From contig CM017561.1 in the NCBI GenBank assembly GCA_007844125.1, positions 60,552,756-60,616,755 on the forward strand: a stretch of 64,000 bases of DNA, written 5' to 3'. A model generated the notes under the pieces. That model saw only the letters and a program-made list of their open reading frames with translations, searched no databases and was not told the origin of the DNA. The DNA is from Sinonovacula constricta (taxonomy: Eukaryota > Mollusca > Bivalvia > Cardiida > Solecurtidae). Every line of letters begins with the position of its first letter. Positions within the stretch are counted from its first letter, which is position 1. Position numbers and translations under genes: made by a program. This document shows, in pieces, positions 49,981-62,730 of the stretch.

Positions 49981-50059
49981 GTAAAAATTAGTACAATCTG
50001 AGTGTTGCCATTGGAAACCATATTAAAACTCGCAATCTCTAACTTTAGACCTGTATACA

Positions 50060-50544
50060 TTAAAGGTGGTATGCGACAGTTTGTTATATCTAATATATGT
50101 CACAATATGTGACCTCTGTTTGGGATATTTGTGCATAATTTCTGTAGAAAAACATCATACTTTAGTCTAAGCTTTGACGTTTTTGGGGCAGTAAAACTCG
50201 TTAATCAACACTTAAAATGTTCATTCTTTTCAAATCTATAAATAAGAACGATTGGGATTTCTGCTAAAAATAGACATCGTATCGCAGCGGATGAGGTGAA
50301 TGAGCTAAACATAAGTGGTTACGTGTTTGTCTTTGTTTGAAAATAGCTAACTGTGCAGCGTGGCTTAGATAGGAAATACATGTTTGTAATAACAATTGTG
50401 GTGTTATGGTACCCTTGTGACAGATGTAGAATATCAACATTTTGCGAGATGTGTTTAGGAAGCAATAGTTTGTTCAGGTAACACTAATTTATTAAGCTGT
50501 TTAATGGAAATATTTTGGTCCAAACTGCCTGATACCACCTTTAA
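50060..50544 (+). mobile_element. TTAA-MITE family A, copy 6 (best preserved)
   Basis: A 485-bp element flanked by TTAA on both sides (50060-50063 and 50541-50544). Terminal inverted repeats are AGGTGGTATGCGACAGTTTG and CAAACTGCCTGATACCACCT, matching at 17 of 20 positions. It has no coding capacity. TTAA flanks are typical of piggyBac-type insertion, but TA-flanked transposition of a TIR beginning TTAAAGG is also possible. Confidence 0.5.
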
Positions 50545-50809
50545 GGCTTCCTATTACTAGAATAAACCTTTGAAGTGTTCATTTAAGTTTTCATTTGAGA
50601 GTAAGAATTAACGTTCCAAATATACTTTTTGTACTGCTTAAAATGTTATATAATATTTACTTATTAAACATAGTCGTAGAACTATACACAACCTGTACAT
50701 TACAAATTTGAGAAAAAAAATATTTAAAAATGTTTACTATCTGACCAAACTAATGATTTAGTCTACATTAAAAAAAAGAATTTGCACTGTACCTCAATTG
50801 ATCGACAGA

Positions 50810-51095
50810 AGAAATCGCGAAAAGACGTCGCTCTGTCTATTCTTTCATTAAAAAAAACAGGATGTGGGTTTCTGCTGAAAAAAGAAACCGACGTCAGAGC
50901 ATTTTATCCGGTTGATGGTAGAACTTTATATCAAAAGTAAGTGGTCACATGGTTTTCATAGGGTGCTATGCTTCACTTCTGACATAGATGTAGGACATCA
51001 TTAAATAACATTTTGCGGGAACTTTTCATATAAAAATAATTAATGAGGTTGTTTGAGAAAGAAATCTGGTCCAGACTATTGGATAGTTCTTTTAA
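50810..51095 (+). mobile_element. TTAA-MITE family A, copy 7 (5' truncated)
   Basis: The right half of family A, from near the CTATTCTTTCATT block to a worn terminus GGTCCAGACTATTGGATAG followed by TTAA. It lies only about 270 bp after copy 6 in the same orientation. Confidence 0.5.
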
Positions 51096-52059
51096 AAAAA
51101 AATAAAACGCCATAAAAAGTAAGACAAAGTCAAATACTGGAATAATATACTTAATCAATTATTTTCGATCTTGGTACGCTGCGACCGCGCATCGAACTCT
51201 TTGCTTACAAGCTGGATCATTTCAAGTATTCAAAAGGAGCAGTACAGACGGGTAGTAACTAAGAATATAGATTCTTTAAACAGATATACGAGTAAGTGCG
51301 TGTTTAAGTGCGTTTTGCTTGGCACTATGTATAAATCACGACAACTTGAAGCCCATTGTTCATGTGGACATTGTAAACAAGCAGCAAACTCAAGTTGCTA
51401 TAAATATACACTACACTCGCTGCATTTCGTGGGTGATTTTTTTCGAAAGTCTCGTAGACTCATATTTATGGATTTATTTACACACGATTGAGTTTAACTT
51501 GCAATAACTTACATGTACAGCATGCCGATTGTGGCGATTTGTTTTCTACACTCACCCACGCAACAGTACTGTAAAATATAGTTATGTATATGGGACACTG
51601 TCTTGACAATTAAAGATATTTTCTGGCAGAAAAACTAACAAATAAACTATAAATACACAAGTAGGTGACGTTATATGTCTATTTTGCAGGTAATAATTGT
51701 GATAGAACAAACTCAAGTATAAGCAATACCGATAAACATCAACAAATATCATGACTAACAGAACAGAACAGAACAGAAGTTTTGTTGTGTTTTTTTTTTG
51801 CAACCGGAGGCCACCGGCTCATGATTCAATTTCTTAATACAGAGATACAAATGTGTACCAAAGATTACAGAAATCATGTGTTTTCAGTACTGATATATAA
51901 TACTGTATCAAAAGGTATAGATTAAGGATAACCTCACCTTTGGTGGACACAGGTCTAACACAACTGTCAAAATCACTGCTTACACTATACCATCTATATT
52001 AAAGATAATTTCTATGATTGTTATATTTTTACATTAAAAATAAATTCAAAAACTAGTAT

Positions 52060-52380
52060 ATGTTGGTTTTGCAAGCAAAGGTTACATATTCTATTGTCTC
52101 GATATAAATATGAATGTCTTCCTATTTTAACAGCGAATTGATGGTTTGAGCATCGAAATCTCGAAAATGTTTTTCATACAGAACGGGATATTGATTGACA
52201 AGTACATCTCTTGCTCGAGAGAAGTATTAAATAGTTTATATGTGTCACAGCGCGAATATTCATTTACGCTAATAAGCCATGCCTGGTTTTCAATATCAGT
52301 CAACCTTTGTTTGAACAACATTAAAAACGCTCGACTTTTCCAATGCCTGCCCTTTGGTCTATCCACATGTATCCAGAGCC
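52060..52380 (-). pseudogene. Non-LTR-type retroelement, C-terminal fragment with frameshifts
   Basis: Three consecutive minus-strand frames give pieces of one domain: GSGYMWIDQRAG (52380-52345), then 52366-52127 with FLMLFKQRLTDIENQAW and a CDTYKLF stretch, then IGRHSYLYRDNRICNLC (52125-52075). The order 'YGxGxVW..Q / FKQRL.D / GR...R.NRICxLC' is, from my knowledge of mollusc gene models, the tail downstream of the reverse transcriptase in endonuclease-RT retroelements. At least two frameshifts separate the pieces, so it cannot be translated as one protein. The reverse transcriptase core is not seen nearby. The retroelement assignment is fairly good; the clade is unknown. Confidence 0.5.
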
Positions 52381-52740
52381 ATATTTAAATAGCAATTCTC
52401 TATATGACTCGAGAAGCCCAGTTGACTCTTCTTGCGTCACTATTTTTTTTTAAGCATTAGATAACATTTTTAGAGTATCCAGTTACAGGCATATTTAATA
52501 ATTTTTACCAGTATTTAATTCATCGTACACAATAATCTACTTATAGAAACAATCTGCTACACTCCACAAAGGGCTACAAAATCATGTGCATTTGTATTTA
52601 AACCCAAAATATGCTTTCTGTATTGAGTTTGGGTTTGTGCAGGTATTGATGAGTATCAATGTTCCCAGATTTCATTTTCGTAAACTAATATAGGTTTTAC
52701 CATAGAGTCGAACAACCTGAAATATTCTTCAATATGAAAC

Positions 52741-53010
52741 CAGGATGGATCTAGCGAGGTGGGGGTGGGGTGGAAGGGTGTGTGTGTGCCCCCCCCCACA
52801 CACACACACATACACCAACCAGGTAAAAGAGTAGAGTTGTAAAAACATATACATGTATGCCTGAAACTACCAAGTAACTTTTGTATATTGACTTTAGGTC
52901 GAAGTTAGGGTCCCTTACCATATATGTCTAGTATTTACTGCGATAAAGTTGAATGGATCTTGATTCATACCCATAACCCACCCCAACAAAATGTTCTGAA
53001 TCCGCCCCTG
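52741..53010 (-). mobile_element. hAT-like MITE family C, copy 2
   Basis: A 270-bp element running from CAGGATGGATCTAG to CTGAATCCGCCCCTG. The flanks TATGAAAC and TATAACAC agree at 6 of 8 positions, compatible with an old 8-bp target duplication. Near the left end GT repeats, nine or so C and CA repeats (about 52778-52812) form a natural hairpin. Confidence 0.5.
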
Positions 53011-53397
53011 TATAACACCTCCCTAATGATCCCTGAAAATATTTGATGGCATTGATACATTTGTTTGCTTTGACTGATAACTTTATTTTTGCTATTGTCC
53101 ATGATAAGTTTGGTGTAAACAAGAGACCCATGTACACAGAGGTAACAATTACTGATCTGCCTCTATTCACCCACTAGTCATATTGGCGCAAAGGACCGCT
53201 ATTTCTGAACACTATTATTTCGGTCTTTCGCTCATTTATTGCATTACTATTTCAAAAATCAGATATGCTATTAAATTGTCTTTCAAGTTCAAAAGACGTT
53301 TCCGAGCAACAGTCTACTCATCAGCCAAAGGTATGCACAATATGTTTGGAATGTGTTCAGTTATAAGGATAACGCCATGTACTTTTAAATAAAGATA

Positions 53398-53405
53398 TGA
53401 CGTCA
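53398..53405. promoter_or_regulatory. Isolated CRE octamer
   Basis: TGACGTCA, with a half site ATGACGTA 15 bp further on. No gene start is recognised nearby. Confidence 0.5.
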
Positions 53406-53554
53406 GCTCAATGACGTATAGTGCTGGTCACCTTGGCGTGCACCAATTAGGCACTTAAACCATTGTGTTATTTATAGTGTTGGAATGATTAAACGTTTAG
53501 AGTGTTTTATCGCGATTTGTGTTGTCTAACAATAAGCAGACTTCAAACTACTTA

Positions 53555-53854
53555 CGATTCTTTCCAAATGTTTAAATAACGAAGGCAGAGCGTACTTCCC
53601 GGATGACTTTACTAAGTGATATGAAAAGTAAGTTGCCACATGACTTTTCTTAGTTTAAAAATAAATATCTCTGTAGTGTCGTCCGAATAGAAAATATCTC
53701 TTTGCAATGACAAGTTGGGATCTATGCTTCACTGTTCACAAAGATCTAGAACAAAAATGAACAACATTTTGAAGGACCTTTTCCGGTAACTAAGACTTAA
53801 TTTGGTTATTTGAGAAAAAAATCTTTGATTCAAACTGTCAAATACCACAATTAA
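53555..53854 (+). mobile_element. TTAA-MITE family A, copy 8 (5' truncated)
   Basis: The right half of family A, ending CAAACTGTCAAATACCACAA followed by TTAA at 53851-53854. Internal blocks CGGATGACTTTACTAAG and ATGAACAACATTTTG match copies 5 and 10. Confidence 0.5.
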
Positions 53855-54006
53855 GTAGAGCAGATAGCTTCCTTCGAACACAGGTTTTCTTAAGTATTTC
53901 AAATATTTTTTGATGGGGTAGTCCGTTAAAAACCTTATGGAATTCCACATACAAAACGTAAAAGCGTCCACGAGGTCTCGAAACATATCTTTGTATAACA
54001 CCTTAG

Positions 54007-54007
<1 letters not shown>

Positions 54008-54067
<60 letters not shown>

Positions 54068-54150
54068 ACAACAACAACAACAAACAATAACAAACAACCA
54101 CAGTCATCATAATAATCATCACCATCACCACAAGCGTCATCATCTTATGT
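54008..54150 (+). repeat. CAT/CAA trinucleotide microsatellite
   Basis: About 19 pure ATC/CAT units, then CAA units, then interrupted CAT units. A polyhistidine frame is a by-product. Confidence 0.5.
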
Positions 54151-54169
54151 CATCGTTTTGCTCTTCATC

Positions 54170-56396
54170 ATAGTGATCGTATGTCCTCTACCTTTTGTCT
54201 CCTATTGTTTCTACTATCATTATCTACTTCAGTTTGACATTTACGATATTTTTCTAATTTTTGAAATCCATTTTTAATCGTTAAATATGAGTTTGACGAC
54301 CCCTTTCTTATTTAAATTAAGGAAACAGATCGACTTATTAGACTTGATTTAGCACTCTAGGATGAGCCTTCTATAGGAACAGAAGATATGAACCTTTGTG
54401 TAGTGATAATACTCATTCATTAAAATGTCATTGTTCTGGCTGTAACAATGATATGGTATCCTCTATTGAATACAAATTCTGAAACAGTTTGCAGATAAGT
54501 TAAAGACAAGCCCACTCTACGTGATCGCATACCCACCGTAACCGGCATGCTTCGGTTCCAAAGGAGGAAAATTCAAAAGCCGAACGGTTCAGATTTTAAT
54601 CAACAGTAAAAATAATAAAATAAAAAAGATTCGCGAGTGGCGTAGGGATATCCGCAGTCCTTTTTGTAGTTCTTTATTCTACCTGGCTGATAGCTTTGAG
54701 CGGATGAAGTGATAAAATAGTGATCGTAAAGTAGTTCATCACGATTATTTTTGTGTTTGTGATTTAAGATCTGTTTTTCGACCGTTTCGACTGGATTAAA
54801 GTTTTTGTTTAATGTGGTGGTGATTTATTTGGAATTTATATTTCTTTTCGCACCAGGTACAAGAAAAAGTTTGCATTTTATGTAAGGATTTCATATGTTT
54901 ATACTAAGATTGTTTATTTTCAAGTAGTTTGTATAGGTTTGGTGTGGTGCTTGATAGTTAGCTTACGTACATGTGGTTAGCTTATGGTTTAAATACAATC
55001 AGGTATCGTTGTAATGTTTTCCCTTCTTAAAGGTCCTGTTCTATATTTTATTCAGTTGAAAAAAATGGAAGAAGACTTGGATTACTATTTTAGGCATTGA
55101 ATTTAGTGAAACTTAAATAATGATGTTTAACTTCCCAAAACTACCAGTTTTATGTAGCTGGTATGTATTGTTCATGATTAAGACATATTAGGTTTAACCT
55201 AGTTAATAGAAAATAAAAAAAGTATTTTCTTTGAAATTTCTTTTATTAACCAATGAGAGCCGAGAATTATGACACCGTCCAAGCTTAATTGATGGGTGTA
55301 CTTGTTTTTTTTTTGTGGTTGGAATTTTTGACACTCTTTTGATTTTTAACACATTCTGTCTCGATACTTTAAATGATGAATAGAGTTGGGTCTTTTTCTT
55401 TTTTGAGGACAGAAAATAGACTTTTCTCTTTCGCCATTTAAAGCTCCCATCTGAAAGAAACAAAACAGACCAAAACATCATTAAAACGTTTTCTTGTTGC
55501 AGCGACATCGTTTATAATAAATTCATTAAATTATGCAAAATGCAATATGTGACAGCAGCGGGAATGCATTTAAATGCCCACGCCGCCTTGCCGCGTGTTA
55601 ATAGAACTCATTATCAACACAAGTAAACTACTAGTATTCTTATTTTGATCACTTCAAAACGATAGGTTGTAAATAGCGTTGAGAAAGGAACCTTCAATGA
55701 ATATGTCTTATAAACATGCAAATTTGACGCAATGAAATCGAGTATGAAGTTATGTTTTCACTGCCTCCTGTGGTTTCGCTCCGCAACAAGATATTTCGCT
55801 CCCATACTTTTTGAAAAATGAGCATAAATCGTTTAAAAAGACGTTTCAACCTCCACAAGTTGTGCACCAGTCAATAGCGATCGGTATTCGATTTATTCGC
55901 AACATAGAAATACTTTCTAAAAGCAATCATAGATCAAAATTGAGTCGAAATGACAAGTTTGTAAAAAAACATGCAGCAATGTTCGCTGGGGAAACAGATT
56001 TAGCCGGAACAATTTACATGTTTTAAATAAGAAACTGTGTTTTCTGTGAAGCTCTATAATGCTTACACGACTCTACACTCTCTGATGTTTGATAAAATCC
56101 GTCTTTCTGTTCTTATAAAGAGAAAAAATGTTGGTCACACTCACTTTTTGTAAACAAATCCACGCTTTTGCTCACTCCCGGAAGTAGTTTTCGCTCTTTT
56201 TACTAATTTCTCCTTTTGGTTGTGGAGCGAATGTTACCCGGGCGTGTTATACGGGTAAGTGATGCTATAGCAGTAAACTGCACATTAAGTGTTTAACACA
56301 AATATTGTTCTCTTTCCGAACTAAAAACAAGTTCATCAATAGCTGATTAAACATTTTATGCAATAAACAGATTACAAAGCCAATCCGGTTAATTTT
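54170..56396. other. No gene recognised
   Basis: Several short open frames (for example 55811-56026, 71 codons) have no family resemblance. A GTAAGT lies after CGTGTTATACGG at about 56252, but no exon can be supported. Confidence 0.5.
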
Positions 56397-56880
56397 GGAT
56401 CACCCCTCATAATAACAAACTAACAGATAGTGGCATTGTAATAATTAAATTGTTTATGTTTTTTAGATCACCCCTCATAAAAATAAACTGACAGATAATG
56501 GCATTGTAATAATTAAGATTGTTTATGCTTTTTTAGATCACCCCTCAAAATAACAAACTGACAGATAGTGACACTGTATTAATTAAGATTGCTAATTCGT
56601 TTTTGGATCACCCCTCATAATAACAAACTGACAGATAGTGACACTGTACTAATTAAGATTGTTAATGCGTTTTTGGATCACCCCTCATAATAACAAACTG
56701 ACAGATAGTGACACTGTAATAATTAAGATTGCTAATTCGTTTTTGGATCACCCCTCAAAATAACAAACTGACAGATAGTGACACTGTATTAATTAAGATT
56801 GCTAATTCGTTTTTGGATCACCCCTCAAAATAACAAACTGACAGATAGTGACACTGTAATAATTAAGATTGTTTATGCCT
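56397..56880 (+). repeat. 70-bp tandem array, seven units
   Basis: Units begin (A/G)GATCACCCCTCA at 56397, 56465, 56535, 56605, 56675, 56745 and 56815. Each carries ACAAACTGACAGATAGTG and ACACTGTAATAATTAAGATT. Confidence 0.5.
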
Positions 56881-56904
56881 AAGTGCAGGGAATGACACTA
56901 GTTA

Positions 56905-57720
56905 TAGAACGTACGTGTTCTTAAGTGCAGAAACTGACACTGAAATATTTGTGGGTAAGTGAAGAAACTGACTGTGTAATAAGTGAACGTATTTGTGTGT
57001 AATTGGAGAAACTAACTCTGTATTTATCGAACGCATTTGTGCGTAAGTGAAGAGAAATTGACACTGTTATAATTGAACGTTTTTGTGTGTAAGTGAAGAA
57101 ACTGACACTGTACCAATTGAACATATTTGTGTGTAAGTGAAGAAACTGACACTGTACTTATTGAACATATTTGTGTGTAAGTGAAGAAACTGACACTGTA
57201 CTAATTGAACATATTTGTGTGTAAGTGAAGAAACTGACACTGTACTAATTGAACATATTTGTGTGTAAGTGAAGAAACTGACACTGTACCAATTGAACAT
57301 ATTTGTGTGTAAGTGAAGAAACTGACACTGTACTAATTGAACATATTTGTATGTAAGTGAAGAAACTGACACTGTACTAATTGAACATATTTGTGTGTAA
57401 GTGAAGAAACTGACACTGTACTAATTGAACATATTTGTATGTAAGTGAAGAAACTGACACTGTACTAATTGAACATATTTGTGTGTAAGTGAAGAAACTG
57501 ACATTGTACCAATTGAACATATTTGTATGTAAGTGAAGAAACTGACACTGTACTAATTGAACATATTTGTGCATATGTGAAGAGACTTATTCTGTAATAA
57601 TTATTTTTTGTGCATGTACAAATACTGACAATGTAAACAAAATGAACATATTTATGCGCATGTGCAGAGGCTGAACTGTTCTAATTGAATATAGTTGTGC
57701 GTAAGTGCAGAATTAGACGT
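56905..57720 (+). repeat. 44-bp tandem array, about 18 units
   Basis: The unit is GTGTGTAAGTGAAGAAACTG then ACACTGTACTAATTGAACAT plus ATTT, for example with starts at 57129 and 57173. The centre is uniform and both edges are decayed. The core AAACTGACACTGTA(C/A)TAATT is shared with the adjacent 70-bp array. Minus-strand open frames here come from the absence of stops in the repeat. Confidence 0.5.
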
Positions 57721-59125
57721 ATTTGTGCATTAACTATTTTTAAACTACAGTACAAAGTCTTCATAATGTCAACATGTTCTAGATTCAAACTAATTAACAT
57801 AAGAAACAAAATAATATTACTTTAATGTAAATACTTTTTTATCATTTTCCTAAAACGTAAAAATAAAATACACAGTCAGTTGGTCAACCTTCATAAAACA
57901 TTGAGTTAACCTTTGATTTTCTGTTTAATTCGTTTAGACGTTTCAAAATTACTGACAACACAACACGTTAGTTTCCGTTTTGTATACCTGCTAAAGAGGA
58001 TACCCTAGTGTATGTACACTAGCTGTCACAAGATGAAGGGCTCGGATATTTTATGTTGCTTAATAAAGCTTAACTATGTGAACTGGGCCACTTGTTGCAG
58101 TTATTAATGACTTGTATTTAAGTATCGAACATTGCTATAAACAATCTCTGGGATAATACAAGTTTTTTATTATGTGCTATGTTATGTGTGTGCTGGGTAC
58201 TTTAAATATATAGCTATAGTATAGCTAGTTGTTGTTGTTGTGTATGTGTGTTTTTTGTGTGTGTTAGTTGTTTTTTTTTTTTAAATTTAATGTGTATTAT
58301 GCACCACTCCAAATAAATATATGTGTAATATGTATTAAATATTTATGTAAGCCACTAGATTAAAACAATAATGTATTTTTGTTCAGCAACCGTTTTATAG
58401 TATAATTTAAATGCTGTTTTATTTTTATTTTTTTAACCGGTATCAGAAAATAAACAGTTACTGACATGACAAGCAAAAAAAATGAATGCGCATTATTACG
58501 TTGACTTTTGTGGGATTTGTGTGTGTGTGTGTGTGTATGTGTGTGTGCGTGCGTGCGTGCGTGAGTGTGTATGTGTGCTGATTTGTTTGATTTGTTAAAT
58601 GTGCTCCCTTCTAAGATTTTAGGACGAACTGAAAAAGATACTTTTAAGACGAAATGTGTTATTGATGACGTATATGAATAGTTGTGAAGACGAAACAGAT
58701 TATAAAAAAAAATGCGTTGAAATACATTTACCTCCGTGACGTACACAGAGATCGAAAACACCTCACGTGAAAATAAATCTCATTTTCGGAAGTGTTTTCT
58801 ATATTACACCTAATGTCTTTTAGAGTGTTCTGTATGGTAGTTTAAATGGTATTTAGTATCATTTAGTGAATAAAACGAACTCAAACTTAATAGGCATCTT
58901 TATTTGAAGCAGCGGTATGACTTGCAAAATAAGGTCTGGATTCGACCAACACTCATTCCCTTTGATATCAACATTCCTACAACCATCTTTGGTCATCTCG
59001 TAGGTATCCGTTAAGAGGGTAAATGAGCTGGATTAAAATGGCATTGACAAGAAATGTGTCATTAAAATGTCGTTCTTGATGGACAATACGAAAGTTATCT
59101 CGTCGAAATTTCTAACTGCGTTCAT
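57721..59125. other. No gene seen
   Basis: Apart from the GT microsatellite, nothing is recognised in this stretch. Confidence 0.5.
58518..58578 (+). repeat. GT/GC dinucleotide microsatellite
   Basis: GT units followed by GTGC units and mixed GTGT/ATGT. A shorter GT-rich stretch lies at 58230-58270. Confidence 0.5.
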
Positions 59126-59565
59126 TTAATGGTGGTATCCGAATGTTTGAACCAAACATTTTTTTCTCAAATAACCAAAAGGTTATTGTAGATCTGTGTA
59201 AACAATCAAGCATAAATTTCCACTCGTCATTGCAAACAGGTATTTCCTTTCTGAACCACGCTGCAGTGATAACTATTTTTACATTGAAAAACTACGTGAC
59301 AACTTACTTTTGAGATCACGTTTTATCGTCATTCGAGTCATCCGTCCTTACATCGATATATATTTTAGCAGAGAACACTACGTGCTTTTTATGGATTAGA
59401 ACAAATGAACATTTAGTGTATTTTTTGTCTAACAATATAGTTCACGTTCAAAATCGTCTTTACTTTGACTAAAGTATGTGGTGTTATTCCTAAGTTACCC
59501 AAAACAATAGTAAGATATTTTCTACATGCATTTTATATAGGCAAACTGTCGGATACATCCTTTAA
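59126..59565 (-). mobile_element. TTAA-MITE family A, copy 9 (inverted)
   Basis: A 440-bp copy bounded by TTAA at 59126-59129 and 59562-59565. Termini are TGGTGGTATCCGAATGTTTG and CAAACTGTCGGATACATCC. It is shorter than copies 2 and 6 because of internal loss. Confidence 0.5.
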
Positions 59566-59944
59566 AATGGCGTTAACAAGAAGCATATGCCATTAAAATG
59601 TCGTTCTTGCTGGACAGTATGAAAGTTATCACGTCGACATTTCTCACTGTGGTAGAGCAAGTGCGCTTATTTAATTTCTCGTCTTTCGTACATTCTCATT
59701 AATTTTACATGCGCCTTGCATAGTTATGTGTATCATTGAATGTCTAGGCTAGATTGTGTTAATGTTATTTGTTTAAACTTAATTTGAGCTTATCCTACCT
59801 TCTTTCCTTACCAGCAACGACAAACAAGAAAGCTGTGTTTTTTTTAAAATATTGCGGATTAGATTAACTGAACTTGTAGATAGTTTTGAACATAAAATAC
59901 AAACAGTAAGTTACAGTTAATAAGTATTGTTTATTTATTTATCC

Positions 59945-60050
59945 TGATCAGCATACATTAGTCAATTAGTATTTTACTGTTTGGCAGATGTTTGATCAGG
60001 AGCTACAATATTTGCTGCTGAGTCTCTACAATATGTTAGTCACCTTTACA
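59945..60050. repeat. GATC foldback relic
   Basis: CCTGATCAGCATACATTAG and TTTGATCAGGAGCTACAATA with TTTGCTGCTGAGTCTCTAC share the core of the 9.4-kb copy in the opposite orientation. Confidence 0.5.
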
Positions 60051-60089
60051 TGTCGATGCAAGAAGATAACTTAGAATGTATGTGGGATG

Positions 60090-60582
60090 TTAAATGTGGT
60101 ATCTCACAGTTTGACTTTATGAAATACATGTAACAATATTCTTCTCAGCTGTGGGGAAATTTGGGGCATATTTTCTGCATAAATTCATACTTAAGTCTAC
60201 GCTGAGACATTTAAAGCGCTACGTTTGTTGAACAAATTGCGAAAAGAATTCTCCAAATAACCAATCCTTCAAAATCTATAAATAAGCACGATAGTGTTCT
60301 CTGCTGAAACAGAGACCGTCGTCAAAGCGGACTACTGGTATAACGATACAGCGTGATCTCCGAAGTAAGTTCTCACGTGTTTTTCTACGTTTAAAAATAA
60401 CTTTCTCTAACAGCATGGCTCCGATAGGAAATATCTGTTTGCAATTACGGGTGCAGATTTATACCTCACTGTTCACTTTAGGGCATTAATGAACAGCATT
60501 TTGAAGAAACTTCATCAAGTAACAATGACTTTACTGGGTTGGGAAAAAAAAACTTGTCCAGACGGTCGTATGTCACTTTTAA
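60090..60582 (+). mobile_element. TTAA-MITE family A, copy 10
   Basis: A 493-bp copy with TTAA at 60090-60093 and 60579-60582. The left end ATGTGGTATCTCACAGTTTG is clear, while the right end is worn. It lies about 520 bp from copy 9 in opposite orientation. Confidence 0.5.
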
Positions 60583-62630
60583 CAAAAAGTTTCGCAATAA
60601 GGATAAAAGGTTGTTCCATCAGTTTGCTCCTGTATCAAGTGGTTGTAAATAATTGAGGATTTATAGAACTATTGTTGGCCTTGAGCATATCCCAGTTGTC
60701 AACTAGGACGATTATTTCCTTACACCAGATTTATCAATTATCACTTATCCCTTTTACATGTCTTGGGGTTTTCTGCTGTAATTTTTTTCTCTGTGCCATT
60801 GTGACTCATCTGACTAATTCGTCATTATGAACTATGTTTTTACTTTAATTACCCGGATGACATTATATATGTTGTTTTTTATGTTGCCTGGTTGCCTACA
60901 CTATTTTTGGCTATTTCTACGAAAGCGTTCCGTACTCTGGTTCGCATGCATAGTTAGAGATCCCCTTAAGATAGTAAAGCTAAGTTTATACTTCTAAATC
61001 AATCTATGATACCAAATTACAGCATTTAGCCAGGCCTTCAAGTAAATCATTTATATAATAAGAAAAATATCAGGATTTGTCAGTGAAATAAAAAAAACCT
61101 GTTAAATTTGGTCAGCTACTAGAGAAAATATTTTTTGGGTAATCACTGGAAGAAATTAAAATTACTGTAAGGCTTACACTGGAAAAGACAAACAAAAATT
61201 CAGGCCGATATATTGGCTTTAAATATTTGTTATTGACTTCATCAACATCATTATCCGACGCAGCACCACAACAACCACCACAACTATTATTATTACCATC
61301 ATCACCATCACCACCAACACCACCACCACTATCATCTTCATCAACATTCTCATTACTACCACAACATCAACCCTAACTCCAGCAATAACAATGTCGTTGT
61401 CATCATCATCATTTTCATCATCATTAGCAGCAGAACCTTAATGATGCAATATATTTGTTTAATAAACTATAGTATTTCATGGCGTTATGACATGAGCAAT
61501 ACCAGGAGACCAAATTATAATTAAATAATTTTCTGAAAGTTTACAAAAAGTGAGCCTTTTTTAAGTAGATGTGAATAGCTCTCCTCAAAGGTTAATCATG
61601 ATGCACATGTACTTAAAACGCAGGTACATAAATACTATACGAAGTTACAAATTCTGTTCTCATGAAAAATGTTAAGAAAAAATATCATATCACGTGGTAT
61701 CTATAAGCAAACATAATTAAGTTGTGAGTAATAGAGTTTTTATGGGTTTAAAAGCGCGTTTTTTCAAGGAATATATTACAAATTCAGTCAGCGGGCATCA
61801 ATTACAGTTTTGTCTTTTTGAAGGACGCAAGTAGTGACCGACATGCTCTCAAAATTGGCAACAGTTGGCAACTTGCTGTTATATTGCCGTATTGCGCGCT
61901 TCGATGGCCCTGATAGAAAACGAACGTGGTGGTACAAGACTCTTGTTTTAAATTGACTATATGGCAGCATGGTATACCATTACGTGTGTATCGCGATTAG
62001 TGAACACAATGTGCTCTTTGTCAATTAATATCAGTTAAGTGCAGTGCTTATATTACTGATAAGGTAAACATTTTCTTTTGTCATATTTTCTATTATTCAC
62101 AGGAAAAAATATTTTAGTTGTTTTGATTTATTTTGCTTTTCTAAAAGAATGTTATCTCGTATTTGCATACGTGCGGTGATTTATTATGGTTAAGTACAAC
62201 TTCAGTACAGCGAAACAGTTTACAGTAAGAGGTTAAGTAACCTTTTTTGGTGGGGTCATATGTTTGGTCTGTTTAACTAGTTTATACTCTAACAAGCATT
62301 GTCTTCCAGTCGTTGTTCTAATGTGATATAACTGTCAATAACTTTTAACATGCAATGTACTATATTGTGCGCATTGAGTTAAAAATGGTCCACAAAATGT
62401 CATTTTGTTCATCGAGTGTATAACCCTAGTAAATAACCAAACTACTTAAGTTTAAATGCTTGATATTTCCTCAACAATCTTACTTCAAAATAGAGACAAA
62501 TTGCTCGTTTTATTTTCAATGGACTGATATCTTGTCCCCTGTTTAGTAATGGTTTGCCCCTCTCGCAAATGTATTACAGCGTTTCCATTGGATTTTAATT
62601 TAAAATGTTTTTGGAGTCTTCTTACTCTCG
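60583..62630. other. No gene seen
   Basis: Apart from the trinucleotide-rich stretch at 61.3 kb, nothing is recognised. Confidence 0.5.
61255..61435 (+). repeat. CAC/CAT/ATC-rich low-complexity stretch
   Basis: Imperfect trinucleotide repeats of CAC, CAT and TCATCA, with no unit conserved for long. Confidence 0.5.
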
Positions 62631-62656
62631 CCCCCCCCCCCCCCCCCCCCCCCCCC
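62631..62656 (+). repeat. C26 homopolymer
   Basis: 26 consecutive C, 75 bp upstream of the palindromic MITE. The length is uncertain for sequencing reasons. Confidence 0.5.
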
Positions 62657-62730
62657 AACTTTGTAGAAAATGGTTGAACATTTGGACATTACTGTTGCTG
62701 TATAATTTGAAATTTTAAAACATAGCTCGT

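Noticed and set aside
49695..49991. 98-codon plus frame with GTRTHAVRSQGVTRQRRH
   Set aside because: It lies wholly within a reversed SINE-B; the 'GTRTHA' motif is the B box read as protein.
51171..51491. 106-codon plus frame with several cysteines
   Set aside because: It has no in-frame ATG at its 5' end, no domain is recognised, and an overlapping frame of similar size exists. Likely chance.
54500..54660. Possible coding exon around ATGCTTCGG or its complement ATGCCGGTTACGG
   Set aside because: Frames are only 20-40 codons, with no family resemblance and no clear splice partner.
58360..58761. 133-codon minus frame with HTHTHTH run
   Set aside because: It is driven by the GT microsatellite and has no recognisable domain.
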